Positions 8,957 to 18,197 of a stretch of DNA of 64,000 nucleotides are shown here, one piece after another; within the stretch, counting starts at the first letter, position 1, and the number at the start of each line of letters is the position of its first letter. The notes under the pieces were generated by a model that searched no databases, was not told the origin of the DNA, and saw only the letters and a list, made by a program, of their open reading frames with translations. Source of the stretch: Salinirarus marinus (GTDB lineage: Archaea > Halobacteriota > Halobacteria > Halobacteriales > Haloferacaceae); contig CP132292.1 of assembly GCA_030734185.1 (NCBI GenBank), forward strand, positions 2,833,203 to 2,897,202. The letters are read 5' to 3'. The position numbers and the translations under genes are program-made.

Positions 8957-10013
8957 GCAGGCGGGCGTCGCGGAGATATCGCTCCGCGTCGCGTTCGGTC
9001 GTGTAGCCGACGCCGCCGTGGAGTTGCATCGCCTCGTTGGCGTTTTCGACGGCGGCCTCAGTGGCGTGGATTTTGGCCATGCTGAACTCGCGCGTGGCGT
9101 CGCGGCCCCGGTCGGCCCGGTCGGCCGCACGGAGCGTGAGCAACCGGGCCGTCTCGACGCGTTCGGCCATCTCGCCGAGTCGCCAGCGGAGGCCCTGGAA
9201 ATCTGCCACCGGGTGGCCGAACTGCTCGCGCTCGGTCGTGTAGGCGACGGTGTCTTCGAGGGTGGCGCGGGCGATGCCCACCGCTCGCGCGGGGACGTTC
9301 ACGCCCGTCGTGAGGTCGCCGCGGTCGACGTAGCCTTCGCCGACGTCGCCGACGCGCGCCTCGTCGGACACGCGGACGCCCGAGAGCGACACTTTCGGCG
9401 ACTCGACGCCGTGGGCACCGAGGGTGTCCCAGATGTGTTCGACCTCGAAGGCGTCGGTCGGGACGAGGAAGGCGGTGACGTCGTGCGGGGGGTCGCCGCC
9501 CGTCTTGGCGTAGGTCAACACCACGTCGGCGTCGAAGTAGTTCGTCACCCAGCGCTTGTGGCCGTCGAGGACCCACTCGTCGCCCGCTTTTCTCGCTTCG
9601 GTCTCCATCGAGCGCTTGTCGCTCCCGGCGTTCGTCTCGCTCAACCCCAGCGCGCCGACCGTCTCGAAGCGCGCCATCTCCGGGAGGTACGCCTCGCGCT
9701 GGGCCTCGGTGCCGAACCGCTCGATCGCTTCCGCGACGCCGAGGTGGAGGCCCATCGCGCTCGCGACGGGCATCATCGCCGCCGACAGCTCCTCGGTCAC
9801 CAGCGCGAGTTCGACCGTCCCCTCGCCGCGGCCGCCGTACGCCTCCGGAATCGTCAGCCCCGTCAGCCGTCGCTCGCCGAGTTCGCCCAGGATCTCGGCG
9901 GGGTACTCCCGATTCCGGTCGAGTTCGCTCGCTCGCGGGGCGATCTCCGTCCGGGCGAACTCGCGGGCCTCGTCCCGGAGCGCCGCCCGGTCGTCGGTCA
10001 ACTCGAAGTCCAT
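8853..10013 (-). CDS. Acyl-CoA dehydrogenase
   Basis: This 386-residue flavoenzyme shows the family pattern: N-terminal helical domain (MDFELTDDRAALRDEAREFA), FAD/substrate motifs ALGLSETNAGSD and KRWVTN, and the C-terminal helical domain with QLHGGVGYTTE. The enzyme oxidises acyl-CoA to trans-2-enoyl-CoA and passes electrons to ETF. The start MDFELTDD was chosen over upstream in-frame codons because it matches the conserved N-terminus. No ETF or other beta-oxidation genes are adjacent. Its stop lies inside the 3' end of the convergent winged-helix gene. Confidence 0.92.
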   Translation of the reverse strand: MDFELTDDRAALRDEAREFARTEIAPRASELDRNREYPAEILGELGERRLTGLTIPEAYGGRGEGTVELALVTEELSAAMMPVASAMGLHLGVAEAIERFGTEAQREAYLPEMARFETVGALGLSETNAGSDKRSMETEARKAGDEWVLDGHKRWVTNYFDADVVLTYAKTGGDPPHDVTAFLVPTDAFEVEHIWDTLGAHGVESPKVSLSGVRVSDEARVGDVGEGYVDRGDLTTGVNVPARAVGIARATLEDTVAYTTEREQFGHPVADFQGLRWRLGEMAERVETARLLTLRAADRADRGRDATREFSMAKIHATEAAVENANEAMQLHGGVGYTTERDAERYLRDARLLTIAGGPNEGHRDTLADAVVERYGRSRGETSGAT

Positions 10014-10194
10014 GAACGGGCCGTCGACGGGGAGGGAGAAAGGTGTTCGGAGAAGGAGCGTTCTCCCGCGACGACACACGACCGGCGCGAACCGCGCACC
10101 GTCTACGGGACCGCCCACCGCCGACGCCCGCCCGTCGCGGCGGCGCGCGGGAGGTCCCCGTCTGTTTATCCGCCTCGCCCGCGTACCGACGCCC

Positions 10195-11124
10195 ATGCCT
10201 TCCGACATCCCCGGTATCCACCACGTCACTGCGATCGGCAGCGACCCCGCCCGGAATCTCGCGTTCTACACCGAGACGCTCGGCCTCCGTCTCGTCAAGC
10301 GGAGCGTGAACCAGGACGACGTCTCCGTCTACCACCTGTTCTACGGCGACCACGGCGGTTCGCCGGGGACGAGCATGACCTTCTTCCCGTACCAGAACGC
10401 CCGGCCCGGACAGGTCGGCCAGGGGCAGGTCAGCACGACGCAGTTTCTGATCCCCGACTCGGCGGTCGACTACTGGGTCGACCGCTTGGCGGCCGAGGGC
10501 GTCGACGCCGACGACCCCCACGAGCGATTCGGCGACACCGTCGTCCCGTTTCGCGACCCGGACGGCCTCCCGCTGGAACTCGTCGCGCGCGCTGACGCGC
10601 CCGCCGGCGACCCGCCAGCCGGCCCCGTCCCTGCGGACCACGCGATCCGGGGCTTTTTCGGCGTCGATCTCGCCCTCGCCAGCACGGAGTGGTACGAGTC
10701 GATGCTGGCCGACATGGGGTACGAGGCGACGGCGCAGGCGGGCGACCGACAGCGGTTCGAGGCCGACGGCGATCTGGGCTACGCCGTCGACCTCCTCGAA
10801 GACCCGCAGGCCCAACGGGGCGCCCCCGGTGCCGGCACCGTCCACCACGTCGCCTTTCAGGTGACCGAGGAAGAACAGGAGGCCTGGCGACAGGTCCTCA
10901 CGGACCACGGCCTCCGGCCGACCGAAATCATCGACCGCAAGTGGTTCAAGTCGGTCTACGCCCGTACGCCCGGCGGCGTCCTCTTCGAGTTCGCGACCAA
11001 GTCGCCGGGCTACACGGTCGACGAGGACCTCGACTCCCTTGGCGACCGACTCGTCCTCCCCGAGTGGCTGGAGGACCGGCGCGACGAGATCCAGGCCGGT
11101 CTCCCCGCCTTACCGTCCCGGTGA
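10195..11124 (+). CDS. Ring-cleaving dioxygenase of the VOC family (two VOC domains)
   Basis: The 309-residue protein contains two vicinal-oxygen-chelate domains (residues about 5-130 and 150-290). It has IHHVTAIGSDPARNLAFYTETLG at the front, and TVHHVAFQV plus GVLFEFATKSPGY in the second half, giving the His-His-Glu metal triad of extradiol-type dioxygenases such as MhqA/MhqO-like proteins. It would open hydroquinone- or catechol-like rings or act as a thiol-dependent detoxifier; the substrate cannot be told from the sequence. It is divergent from the acyl-CoA dehydrogenase gene across about 180 bp. Confidence 0.85.
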   Translation: MPSDIPGIHHVTAIGSDPARNLAFYTETLGLRLVKRSVNQDDVSVYHLFYGDHGGSPGTSMTFFPYQNARPGQVGQGQVSTTQFLIPDSAVDYWVDRLAAEGVDADDPHERFGDTVVPFRDPDGLPLELVARADAPAGDPPAGPVPADHAIRGFFGVDLALASTEWYESMLADMGYEATAQAGDRQRFEADGDLGYAVDLLEDPQAQRGAPGAGTVHHVAFQVTEEEQEAWRQVLTDHGLRPTEIIDRKWFKSVYARTPGGVLFEFATKSPGYTVDEDLDSLGDRLVLPEWLEDRRDEIQAGLPALPSR

Positions 11125-11179
11125 CGGAAGGTTCTGCTCGGTGGCGACAATTTAACACGATGGCCGCCGACCGTCCACT

Positions 11180-11766
11180 ATGGCTGATGTCCTCGTCGTC
11201 GGCGGTGGCCCCGCCGGCCTCAGCGCGGCACTGTTCGCCGGGAAGAACGGCCTCGACGTCACTGTCTTCGACACCGACAAGACGTGGATGCACAAGGCGC
11301 ACCTGTTCAACTACCCCGGTATCGGCTCGATCGACGGGTCGAACTACCTGAGCGTCCTCCGCGAACAGGTCGACGACTTCGGCGTCGACCGGCAGCAAGG
11401 CGTCGCCGTCGACGGCGTCGAGTCGACCGGCGACGGCTTCACCGTCGCGACCGAGGAGGGGAGTTCGACGGCGACTATCTCGTCCTCGCGACGGGGGCGA
11501 ACCGCGACCTCGCCGAGGGCCTCGGCTGTGAACTCACCGACGAGGGCATCGTCGACGTCGACGTGACCATGGAGACGTCCGTCGAGGACGCCTACGCGAC
11601 GGGCGCGATGGTCAGAGCCGAGGAGTGGCAGGCCGTCATCTCGGCCGGCGACGGTGCCGCCGCCGCTCTCAACGTCCTCTCGAAGGAGAAAGGCGAACAT
11701 TACCACGACTTCGACGTGCCCGCCGACGCGACCGAACTGTTCGGGTCGCTGGTCGACGCCGAGTAG
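11180..11766 (+). CDS. FAD-dependent thioredoxin-reductase-like oxidoreductase (one frameshift)
   Basis: The N-terminus has the dinucleotide-binding VGGGPAGLSAALFA, and later DYLVLATGANRDLAEG and EDAYATGAM match the second FAD motif. At about 195 residues this is a short single-domain flavoprotein of the thioredoxin reductase superfamily without a separate NADPH domain. The reading frame breaks at the GGGG run 11458-11461. Adding one G restores a continuous protein (TEEG then EFDGDYLVLATG). I read this as a missing base rather than a dead gene. No redox CxxC is visible. Confidence 0.75.
11458..11461. other. Apparent 1-nt deletion in a G run
   Basis: One extra G in this GGGG run joins the two halves of the flavoprotein gene. 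This is one of a series of similar shifts in the window. Confidence 0.7.
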
Positions 11767-11770
11767 TCGG

Positions 11771-11929
11771 TCACGGTCCCGCGCGCGTCTCGTCCTGGCC
11801 CGTGTGTCCGAGCAGCGCGTAACAGTTCGGACACTGCACCGGCCGCGCCCCGTTGGCGTCTCGGTCGCCGAGAAACCGGCTCCGACTGTACCCGCGGCCG
11901 CAGTCGGGACAGGAGAAGACGATGACCAT
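11771..11929 (-). CDS. Small zinc-ribbon protein
   Basis: This 52-residue protein begins MVIVFSCPDCGRGY and has a second pair, VQCPNCYALL, so two CxxC knuckles 28 residues apart bind one zinc. Similar short zinc-ribbon proteins are common in haloarchaea and have no assigned function. It converges on the flavoprotein gene with a 4-bp gap. The internal ATG at 11929 was preferred to an upstream one because the zinc ribbon starts directly after it. Confidence 0.65.
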   Translation of the reverse strand: MVIVFSCPDCGRGYSRSRFLGDRDANGARPVQCPNCYALLGHTGQDETRAGP

Positions 11930-12046
11930 ACCGGTACTTTCGCTCGAACGGGTTGACCCCATCGATGTCCGGTCGTCGTGTGGACCGACGGCGTCGCGTC
12001 TCGACCGTCGCCACGCACCGTCCTCGACGGATCGCTCACGGCTCCG

Positions 12047-12060
12047 AAAATTTATATCGC
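12047..12060 (+). promoter_or_regulatory. TATA box of the amidase gene
   Basis: The A/T-rich AAAATTTATATCGC is centred about 27 bp upstream of the amidase ATG at 12082, the usual haloarchaeal spacing for a transcript with almost no leader. Confidence 0.6.
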
Positions 12061-12081
12061 GGTGCGTAATGTCCCACGACG

Positions 12082-13581
12082 ATGACGCTTCGACCGCCGA
12101 CGGCGGACGACGTTCGGGAACTCGGGGAGCAACTCCATCTGGACCTCGACGAATCGGAAGTGGAAGACTTCAGACGGCTCGTGACCGAGGGGCTCGCGTC
12201 GTACGAGACGGTCCGAAAACGCGCCGGATCGACGTCGGCGACGATCTCCGACAGGTCGGTCAGCGGTCGTCCGTCGCCGGACTCGGACCCGCTCAACGCG
12301 TGGATCACCCGCTGTGAGGTGTCGGGCGACGCTGACGGTCCCTTGGACGACACCCGCATCGGCGTCAAAGACAACGTCGCCGTCGCGGGCGTCGAGATGA
12401 CCTGCGGGTCGACGGTGATGGAGGGGTACGTCCCCGACCGCGACGCGACGGTCGTCGACCGACTGCTCGGCGCGGGCGGGCGAATCGTCGGGAAGACCAA
12501 CATGGACGACTTCGCGTTCACCGGCAACGGGCATTCGAGCGCGTTCGGGCCGACGCTGAATCCACACGACCCCGAGCGACTCGCGGGCGGGTCGTCGGGC
12601 GGGAGCGCCATCGCCGTCGCGACGGGCGACGTCGACCTCGCCGTCGGCTGCGACCAGGGCGGCAGCGTCCGCGTCCCCGCCGCCTGGTGTGGCGTCGTCG
12701 GTCACAAGCCGACCCACGGGCTCGTTCCGTACACCGGTATCGTCGGCATCGAGAACACCATCGACCACGTCGGCCCCATCGCGCCGGACGTCGAATCCGC
12801 CGCCCGGATGCTCGACGTCGTGGCCGGCAAAGACCCGGCCGACCCCAGACAGCCCGACTCCGTCCCCGTCGATGACTACGCGGCCGCGCTCGGCGGCGAC
12901 GTCTCCGACCTCTCCGTCGCCGTCGTCGAGGAGGGTTTCGAACGCCCCGAAAGCGACGAGGCGGTCAACGAACGAATCCGGGAGGCGCTCGACGCCCTCG
13001 CGGCGGCCGGTGCGACCGTCGACTACGTCTCGATACCGATGCACCACGACGCCGTCGACATCTACACCGTCGCGCTGAACGAAGGGACGGTCGCGGCGTT
13101 CCGCGGCGAAGGCGTCGGCCACAACTGGGAGGGGTGGTACAACACGTCCTGGGTCCAGGCGTTCGGCAAATACCGGCGCGCACAGGGCGGAGACCTGCCG
13201 CCGTCGGTCAAGTACACGCTCCTGATCGGTGCCTACACGTCCGAGGCGTACCACTCGAAATACTACGCGGAGGCGATGAACCTCCGCCGGGACGTCACCG
13301 ACGCGTACGACGACGTCCTCTCGGAGTACGACGTCATCGCGACGCCGACGACGCCCCAACTCCCGCACGAGTACACGCCCGACCAGGACCGCTTTGCGTT
13401 TCTCGACGACGCCTGGGGGAGTCTCGGCAACACCTGTCAGTTCAACGCGACCGGCCATCCCGCCGTGAGCGTCCCGGTCGATCCGGTCGACGGTCTGCCG
13501 GTCGGCGTCCAGTTCGTCGGATCGCAGTTCGACGACGCGACCGTCCTGAACGCCGGATACGCCGTCGAGCGACTGGCGTGA
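12082..13581 (+). CDS. Amidase (amidase-signature family)
   Basis: The 499-residue enzyme has the Ser-cisSer-Lys triad of the amidase-signature family: Lys96 in GVKDN, Ser171/172 in GGSSGGS and Ser195 in DQGGSVRVP. It hydrolyses C-N amide bonds to acid plus ammonia or amine. GatA is unlikely because no gatB/gatC partner is near. It is clearly paralogous to the amidase at 41633-43204 over the whole length (for example VPYTGI, IDHVGP). Its stop is 1 bp from the stop of the convergent dppF-like gene, so it sits beside the oligopeptide transporter genes. A role in hydrolysing imported peptides or amides is an inference from this context. Confidence 0.9.
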   Translation: MTLRPPTADDVRELGEQLHLDLDESEVEDFRRLVTEGLASYETVRKRAGSTSATISDRSVSGRPSPDSDPLNAWITRCEVSGDADGPLDDTRIGVKDNVAVAGVEMTCGSTVMEGYVPDRDATVVDRLLGAGGRIVGKTNMDDFAFTGNGHSSAFGPTLNPHDPERLAGGSSGGSAIAVATGDVDLAVGCDQGGSVRVPAAWCGVVGHKPTHGLVPYTGIVGIENTIDHVGPIAPDVESAARMLDVVAGKDPADPRQPDSVPVDDYAAALGGDVSDLSVAVVEEGFERPESDEAVNERIREALDALAAAGATVDYVSIPMHHDAVDIYTVALNEGTVAAFRGEGVGHNWEGWYNTSWVQAFGKYRRAQGGDLPPSVKYTLLIGAYTSEAYHSKYYAEAMNLRRDVTDAYDDVLSEYDVIATPTTPQLPHEYTPDQDRFAFLDDAWGSLGNTCQFNATGHPAVSVPVDPVDGLPVGVQFVGSQFDDATVLNAGYAVERLA

Positions 13582-13582
13582 G

Positions 13583-14547
13583 CTACCGTTTGATGCAGTC
13601 GACCTGATGGTCGGGGTCGCCCTCGAAGGGTTCCAGCCCCATCTCGGCCGTCTCGCAGCGCGCTTCGGCTTCCGGACACCGGGGCGCGAACCGACAGCCG
13701 TCTCCGATGTCTATCGGGTCGGGGATCGTCCCTTCGAGCGGGATGCGCTCCCGGTCGACCGTCGGATCGGGGATCGGATTGGCCGACAGCAGCGCCTGCG
13801 TGTACGGATGCTGCGGATCCTCGAAGATCGTCTCCGCGTCGCCGTACTCGACGATGGTCCCGAGATACATGACCCCGACCTTGTCGCTTATCTTCCGGGC
13901 GACGCTGAGGTTGTGCGTGATGTAGACCAGCCCGAGGTTGTACTCCGCCTGGAGGTCCATGAGGAGGTTCAGTATCTGCGCCTGCACGGAGACGTCCAGC
14001 CCCGAGACGGGTTCGTCGGCGACCAGGAGTCGCGGGTCGACGGCGAGGCTTCGCGCCAGCGAAATCCGCTGTTTCTGCCCCCGCTGAAATCCGACGGATA
14101 TTTGTTCGCGTCCCCGGGTGAGATGCCCACTTCGGAGAGGAGTTCGCTGACGCGTTCGTCGACGGTCCGGTCGCCCGCCGTCCCGTGGTGTCGAATCGCC
14201 TCCGCGATGGCGTCGCCGATGCGGATTCGCGGATTGAGCGTCCGCTGCTGGTCCTGATACATCATCTGGGCCTCGCTACGGAGTCGCTTCCGCGAATACG
14301 ATTCGATGTCCCGGCCGTCGAACCTGACCGTTCCGGCCGTCCGGGGGATGTGGTCGAGCGCGGCGAGCGCGGCGGTCGATTTGCCACAGCCGGACTCCCC
14401 GACGAGCGTCAGCGCCTCGCCTTCGTCCACGGAGAAGTCGATGCCGTCGACCGCCTGCACCGTCTTCGTCCGGCCGAGGAGTTCGCCCAGCAGTCCGGTG
14501 TTCTGCGCGAAGTGCTTTTTCAGATTCTCGACTTCGAGCAGCGTCAT
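13583..14547 (-). CDS. dppF: Oligopeptide ABC transporter ATP-binding protein, DppF/OppF type (one frameshift)
   Basis: The first part has Walker A GESGCGKST and the Q-loop YQDQQRTLNPR. The second part has the H-loop VYITHNLSVA and the C-terminal oligopeptide-transporter cysteine motif (CRFAPRCPEAEARCE) that binds an iron-sulfur or structural site. The frame breaks at the CCCCC run 14078-14082, exactly in the ABC signature. Adding one base gives FSGGQKQRISLARSLA. The repaired length is 321 residues, normal for DppF. Its start overlaps the stop of dppD by 4 bp. Confidence 0.88.
14078..14082. other. Apparent 1-nt deletion in the ABC signature of dppF
   Basis: The C run (G run on the coding strand) is one base short. 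Restoring it regenerates the invariant SGGQ motif, so the break is unlikely to be ancient decay. Confidence 0.75.
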
Positions 14548-15674
14548 CGGCTGTCACCGTCCGTCTGCGCGGAGCGGTGTGTTGGTCCCCCGTCTTCGAC
14601 GTCCGAGTCGCCGCCCACGACGAACTCGCCGTTCTCCATCCGGATATCCGTCGGTGCGCTCGGCGAGGGCGGGACGCGCGGCTGGTCAGCGTGGAGGAAG
14701 CATTTCGCGAGATGTTCGTCCTCTCGTTCGGTGTCGAACCGGTAGTACTGCGGTCGGTGTTCCCCGCAGATGTCCATCTCGTCCGGACAGCGGTCCTGAA
14801 ACACGCAGCCGGTCGGCAGGTCGCTCAGATCCGGCGGCGACCCGCTGATGGTGTTGAACCGCTCGCTCCTGTCTCTGTCGTGTCGCGGAACCGTTTCGAG
14901 GAGCGCCCGCGTGTACGGATGTTTCGGAGCCTCGAAGATCTCTCGCACCGGCCCGTACTCGACGACGTTCCCCGCGTACATGACCGCGACCGTGTCGCTC
15001 ACCTCGGCGACGACGCCCATGTCGTGAGTGACCCAGATGATGGACATGTCTAACTCGTCTTGTAGGTCACTCAGCAGGTCGATGATCTGGGCCTGGATCG
15101 TCACGTCGAGGGCGGAGGTCGGCTCGTCGGCGAGCACGAGGTCGGGTTGGCAGATCAGCGCCATCGCGATCGCCACCCGCTGGGCCATGCCGCCGCTGAA
15201 CTCGTGGGGGTAATTTTTCGCCCGTTCCTCCGGGGCGGGGATGCCGAGCTGTTCGAGCGTCGTGTGGATTCGATCCCACCGCTCGGCTTCGTCGAGGTCG
15301 GTGTGGGCCTGCAGGACGTCTTCGATCTGGTCGCCGATGGTGTACGCGGGGTTCAGGTGGGAGATGGGGTGCTGGAAGATCATACTGATCTCGTTGCCCC
15401 TGATCTCCCGGAGGTCGGATTCGCTCATCTCCGAGAGGTCTCTCCCCTTGAATCGGGCCGCCCCGTCGACGATGTCACCGTTGTCCGGGAGGAGTCGCAT
15501 AATCGACCGAATGAGCGACGACTTACCCGATCCGGACTCGCCGACGACGCCCAGCACTTCGCCCTCGTCGACGGTGATCGAGTTGTCGTCGACGGCTCTG
15601 ATCGGGCCGCTGTCCGTTCGATACTGTGTGCTCAGTCCTTCGACCGCGAGGAGCGTGTTGGTGTTTTCGGTCAT
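14544..15674 (-). CDS. dppD: Oligopeptide ABC transporter ATP-binding protein, DppD/OppD type
   Basis: The intact 376-residue ATPase has Walker A GESGSGKSS, signature FSGGMAQRVAIAMAL, Walker B LVLADEPTSALD, and the C-terminal CVFQDRCPDEMDICGE cysteine motif of the Dpp/Opp subfamily. It pairs with DppF to energise peptide import through DppB/DppC. It lies 10 bp downstream of dppC and overlaps dppF by ATGA, so the three are one operon. The Asp/Ser-rich C-terminal tail is a halophilic extension. Confidence 0.95.
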   Translation of the reverse strand: MTENTNTLLAVEGLSTQYRTDSGPIRAVDDNSITVDEGEVLGVVGESGSGKSSLIRSIMRLLPDNGDIVDGAARFKGRDLSEMSESDLREIRGNEISMIFQHPISHLNPAYTIGDQIEDVLQAHTDLDEAERWDRIHTTLEQLGIPAPEERAKNYPHEFSGGMAQRVAIAMALICQPDLVLADEPTSALDVTIQAQIIDLLSDLQDELDMSIIWVTHDMGVVAEVSDTVAVMYAGNVVEYGPVREIFEAPKHPYTRALLETVPRHDRDRSERFNTISGSPPDLSDLPTGCVFQDRCPDEMDICGEHRPQYYRFDTEREDEHLAKCFLHADQPRVPPSPSAPTDIRMENGEFVVGGDSDVEDGGPTHRSAQTDGDSR

Positions 15675-15684
15675 CTCGCAGCAG

Positions 15685-16599
15685 TTACCCCATGATATCT
15701 TCTGTCTCGACGGCGTCTCGTTTGTAGAGGAAGATCTCCCGCAGCCCCATCCCGAGGAGATTGAACCCGACGACCGTGATGGCGATGGCGATGGTCGGGA
15801 AGACGATGAAGTGCGGGCTGACCAGCAGATACTCCTGTGCCGTGTGCGCCATCGCGCCCCAGGACGGATGCGGTGGCTGGATGCCCAGACCGAGGAAACT
15901 GAGCGTCGCGACGTCGATCAACGCGTACGCGACGTCGGTCGTTCCGAGGACGACGATGGGCGGAACCGCGTTCGGAAGGATGTGTTTCACCATCACTCGC
16001 TGGTCGCTGTACCCCAGATTCTGGGCGGCCTTGACGTACGTCTCCTCGCGCAACGACAGCGTCGAAGACCGGACGGTCCGTGACATCATCGGGATGTACA
16101 CGATGGATATCGCGAGCATGGCGTTCCAGATGTTCACCCCGAACGACGAGACGATGACCATCGCTAGCAACAGCGACGGGATCGAGACCAGGACGTCGAG
16201 CGCCCGCATGATGGTCTCGTCTACCTTCCCCCTGTAGTAGCCCGAGGCTAGTCCCAGCGAGACGCCGATGAGCGTCTCCAACGAGACGACGAACACGGCG
16301 ATGGCGAGGGCGTATCGCGTCCCGTAGAGGATGCGCGTGAACACGTCGCGGCCGAGGTGGTCCGTCCCCAGCAGGTGGGTCGCACTCGGCCCGTCGAGTT
16401 CGTTTCCGAGGTCCTGTTCGGTCGGGGTGTACGGGGTGAGAACGGGGGCGAAAATCGCACAGAACACGAGTCCGAGGACGATAGCCGCGCCGACCGTCGC
16501 CAGCGGGTCCAGTCGGACGAGACGATACAGCCGCCTGGGCGTCTGGAGGATCCTCCCCAGCGTCGATGATTCGGGCTGGCGAGCAGCGGACCCGGACAT
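15685..16599 (-). CDS. dppC: Oligopeptide ABC transporter permease, DppC type
   Basis: The 304-residue membrane protein has the DppC N-terminal segment (PYTPTEQDLGNELDGPS, HLLGTDHLGRDVFTRILYG) and six predicted helices. It also has the ATPase-coupling EAA loop near VKAAQNLGYSDQRVMVKHILPN. The start MSGSAARQ was preferred to an upstream in-frame codon because a TATA box lies 23-31 bp upstream of it. It forms the permease dimer with DppB, which is encoded separately at 21242-22203 on the other strand. Confidence 0.93.
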   Translation of the reverse strand: MSGSAARQPESSTLGRILQTPRRLYRLVRLDPLATVGAAIVLGLVFCAIFAPVLTPYTPTEQDLGNELDGPSATHLLGTDHLGRDVFTRILYGTRYALAIAVFVVSLETLIGVSLGLASGYYRGKVDETIMRALDVLVSIPSLLLAMVIVSSFGVNIWNAMLAISIVYIPMMSRTVRSSTLSLREETYVKAAQNLGYSDQRVMVKHILPNAVPPIVVLGTTDVAYALIDVATLSFLGLGIQPPHPSWGAMAHTAQEYLLVSPHFIVFPTIAIAITVVGFNLLGMGLREIFLYKRDAVETEDIMG

Positions 16600-16621
16600 A
16601 TCGTATCCGTTTGCGGTCCGG

Positions 16622-16630
16622 TATTTAAAT
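16622..16630 (-). promoter_or_regulatory. TATA box of dppC
   Basis: On the minus strand ATTTAAATA lies 23-31 bp upstream of the dppC ATG, so the dppCDF genes can be transcribed independently of the serine hydrolase upstream, as a leaderless mRNA. Confidence 0.6.
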
Positions 16631-16746
16631 TTGTGGATACGGTCTCCACGCCGTCGACACATTCTCCCGAAGAGGCGGCCGCTGTGCGGTCCTCGGGGAG
16701 TTAGCTGTCGGATCGCTTCCCGCTTTCGACGCGATCCCGAACCCTC

Positions 16747-18137
16747 TCAATTCGAGTCTACTTTCCGCAGTCGCCACCGCTGGAAGCGCAGGTCGACGTC
16801 GCCGTCGTCGACCTCGAATTTCGCGGGGAGTCGGGTCCCGTCCGGTGCGATCGTATAGAACGACCGGTCGGTGGGGTCGTCCGTCTCGGGGAGGAGACGG
16901 TACGTGGCCGTTTCGAGGAGGTCGTCGAGTTCGAGCGAGAGGGCGGCCCCGTCGGCCGTTACCGTCGCTCGCGCGACGCCCCGTCGGGATTCGTACTCCC
17001 CGGAAGCGGCCGGCGTTTCTCCCGTAATCCGAAGTACGAGACCGCTCGCTCGGGCGTCTCGCCGTTCAGCAGCGCGAGGACGCCCTTCCCGACGTTGATC
17101 GGGTGACACGGCGGGGCCGTGTTACAGGAGACGGCGATGCCGACCTGCTGTTGTTCGAGGAAGCCGACGTACGACGTCGAGACGGTCACGTCTCCCAGAT
17201 GGCCGACGAGTCGGTCGCCGTCGAACGGCCCGACCATCCATCCGTATCCGTACCCCTGTTCCGTCCCGTCGATGGCCCGGTTCCACGTCGCGTGGTGCTC
17301 GTGCATCTCCGCGACGGCCTCGTCGGAGACGAGGGCACAGTCGTCCCCGAGGAAACACTGGAGATACGCCCCGAGCTCTTCGACCGACGCGAGCAGACCG
17401 CCGGCCGCCTGCACGACGTCGTAAAACGGGAACGTCGCCGGCGTCGGCGTCCCCTCGTCCAGCAGGTAGGGCGTCATGCGATCGGGGTCCGATTCGAACT
17501 CGTCGCGTGTGAACGTCGCGCGTTCCATGCCGAGCGGTTCGAGGACGTTCTGGCGGACGTAGTCGTCGTATTCCTGGCCGGTGATCTCCTCGACGACGCA
17601 TCCGAGCACGAAGTAGCCGGAGTTGTAGTAGAAGAACGCGTCGTCGTCGCTGACGCGGTCGCCGGCCGTGGCGCGAAGATACCGGTAGTAGTCGTCCCGG
17701 CTACTCAGCGGGATCGGGAACGGATCGGCCCCGATCCCCCGGCTGAGGAGGACGTGCGCGCTCCCGTCGCTCGGCAGTCCCGACGAGTGGGTCAGGAGGT
17801 CGGCGATCGTTATCTCCCCGTCCGCTTCGAGGGCGCGGAGTTCCGGGAGATGATCGGCGATCGAATCCGAAACCGACAGCTCCCCGCGCTCGGCGAGCTG
17901 CAGTATCGAGAGGGCGGTCATCGACTTCGTGATGGAGCCGATCCCGTACAGCGTCCGCGGCGTCGACGGGTCGTTCGCGCGGAGGTCCCGCGCGCCGTAC
18001 CCTCGCGTGTACAGCGACTCCTCGGCCGTGACGAGCGCGATGCTCGCCCCCGGGACGCCGTTCTCCGACAGCCAGTCGCAGACGAACGCGTCGATCGCGT
18101 CCGTCGTCTCCGCGTCTACGTCTCCCCGTTCGGGCAT
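16747..18137 (-). CDS. Beta-lactamase-family serine hydrolase (class C / D-aminopeptidase-like; one frameshift)
   Basis: This belongs to the penicillin-binding-protein-like serine hydrolases. The catalytic SxxK is SITK at residues 68-71 and the YxN is at residues 170-172 (FFYYNSGY), with VGHLGD as the likely third motif. A C-terminal beta domain follows (LSLELDDLLETATYRLLPE). The frame breaks at 16998-17001, where one extra G joins the domains into a 463-residue protein. Family members include esterases, D-Ala-D-Ala peptidases and D-aminopeptidases. There is no signal peptide, so it acts in the cytoplasm. Between a peptide transporter and a dipeptide epimerase, a D-peptidase role is attractive but inferred. 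Confidence 0.85.
16998..17001. other. Apparent 1-nt deletion in the serine hydrolase gene
   Basis: One extra C in this CCCC run (G on the coding strand) restores the frame between the catalytic and C-terminal domains. Confidence 0.7.
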
Positions 18138-18197
18138 GGGCTCGGATTTACGATTTCGGACCTTAGACCTATCGCCGGACTCCTTCGTCCGACCGGG

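Noticed and set aside
12082-13581. Assignment of the first amidase as GatA (aspartyl/glutamyl-tRNA amidotransferase)
   Set aside because: No gatB or gatC nearby, and its closest relative in the window is the transporter-linked amidase.
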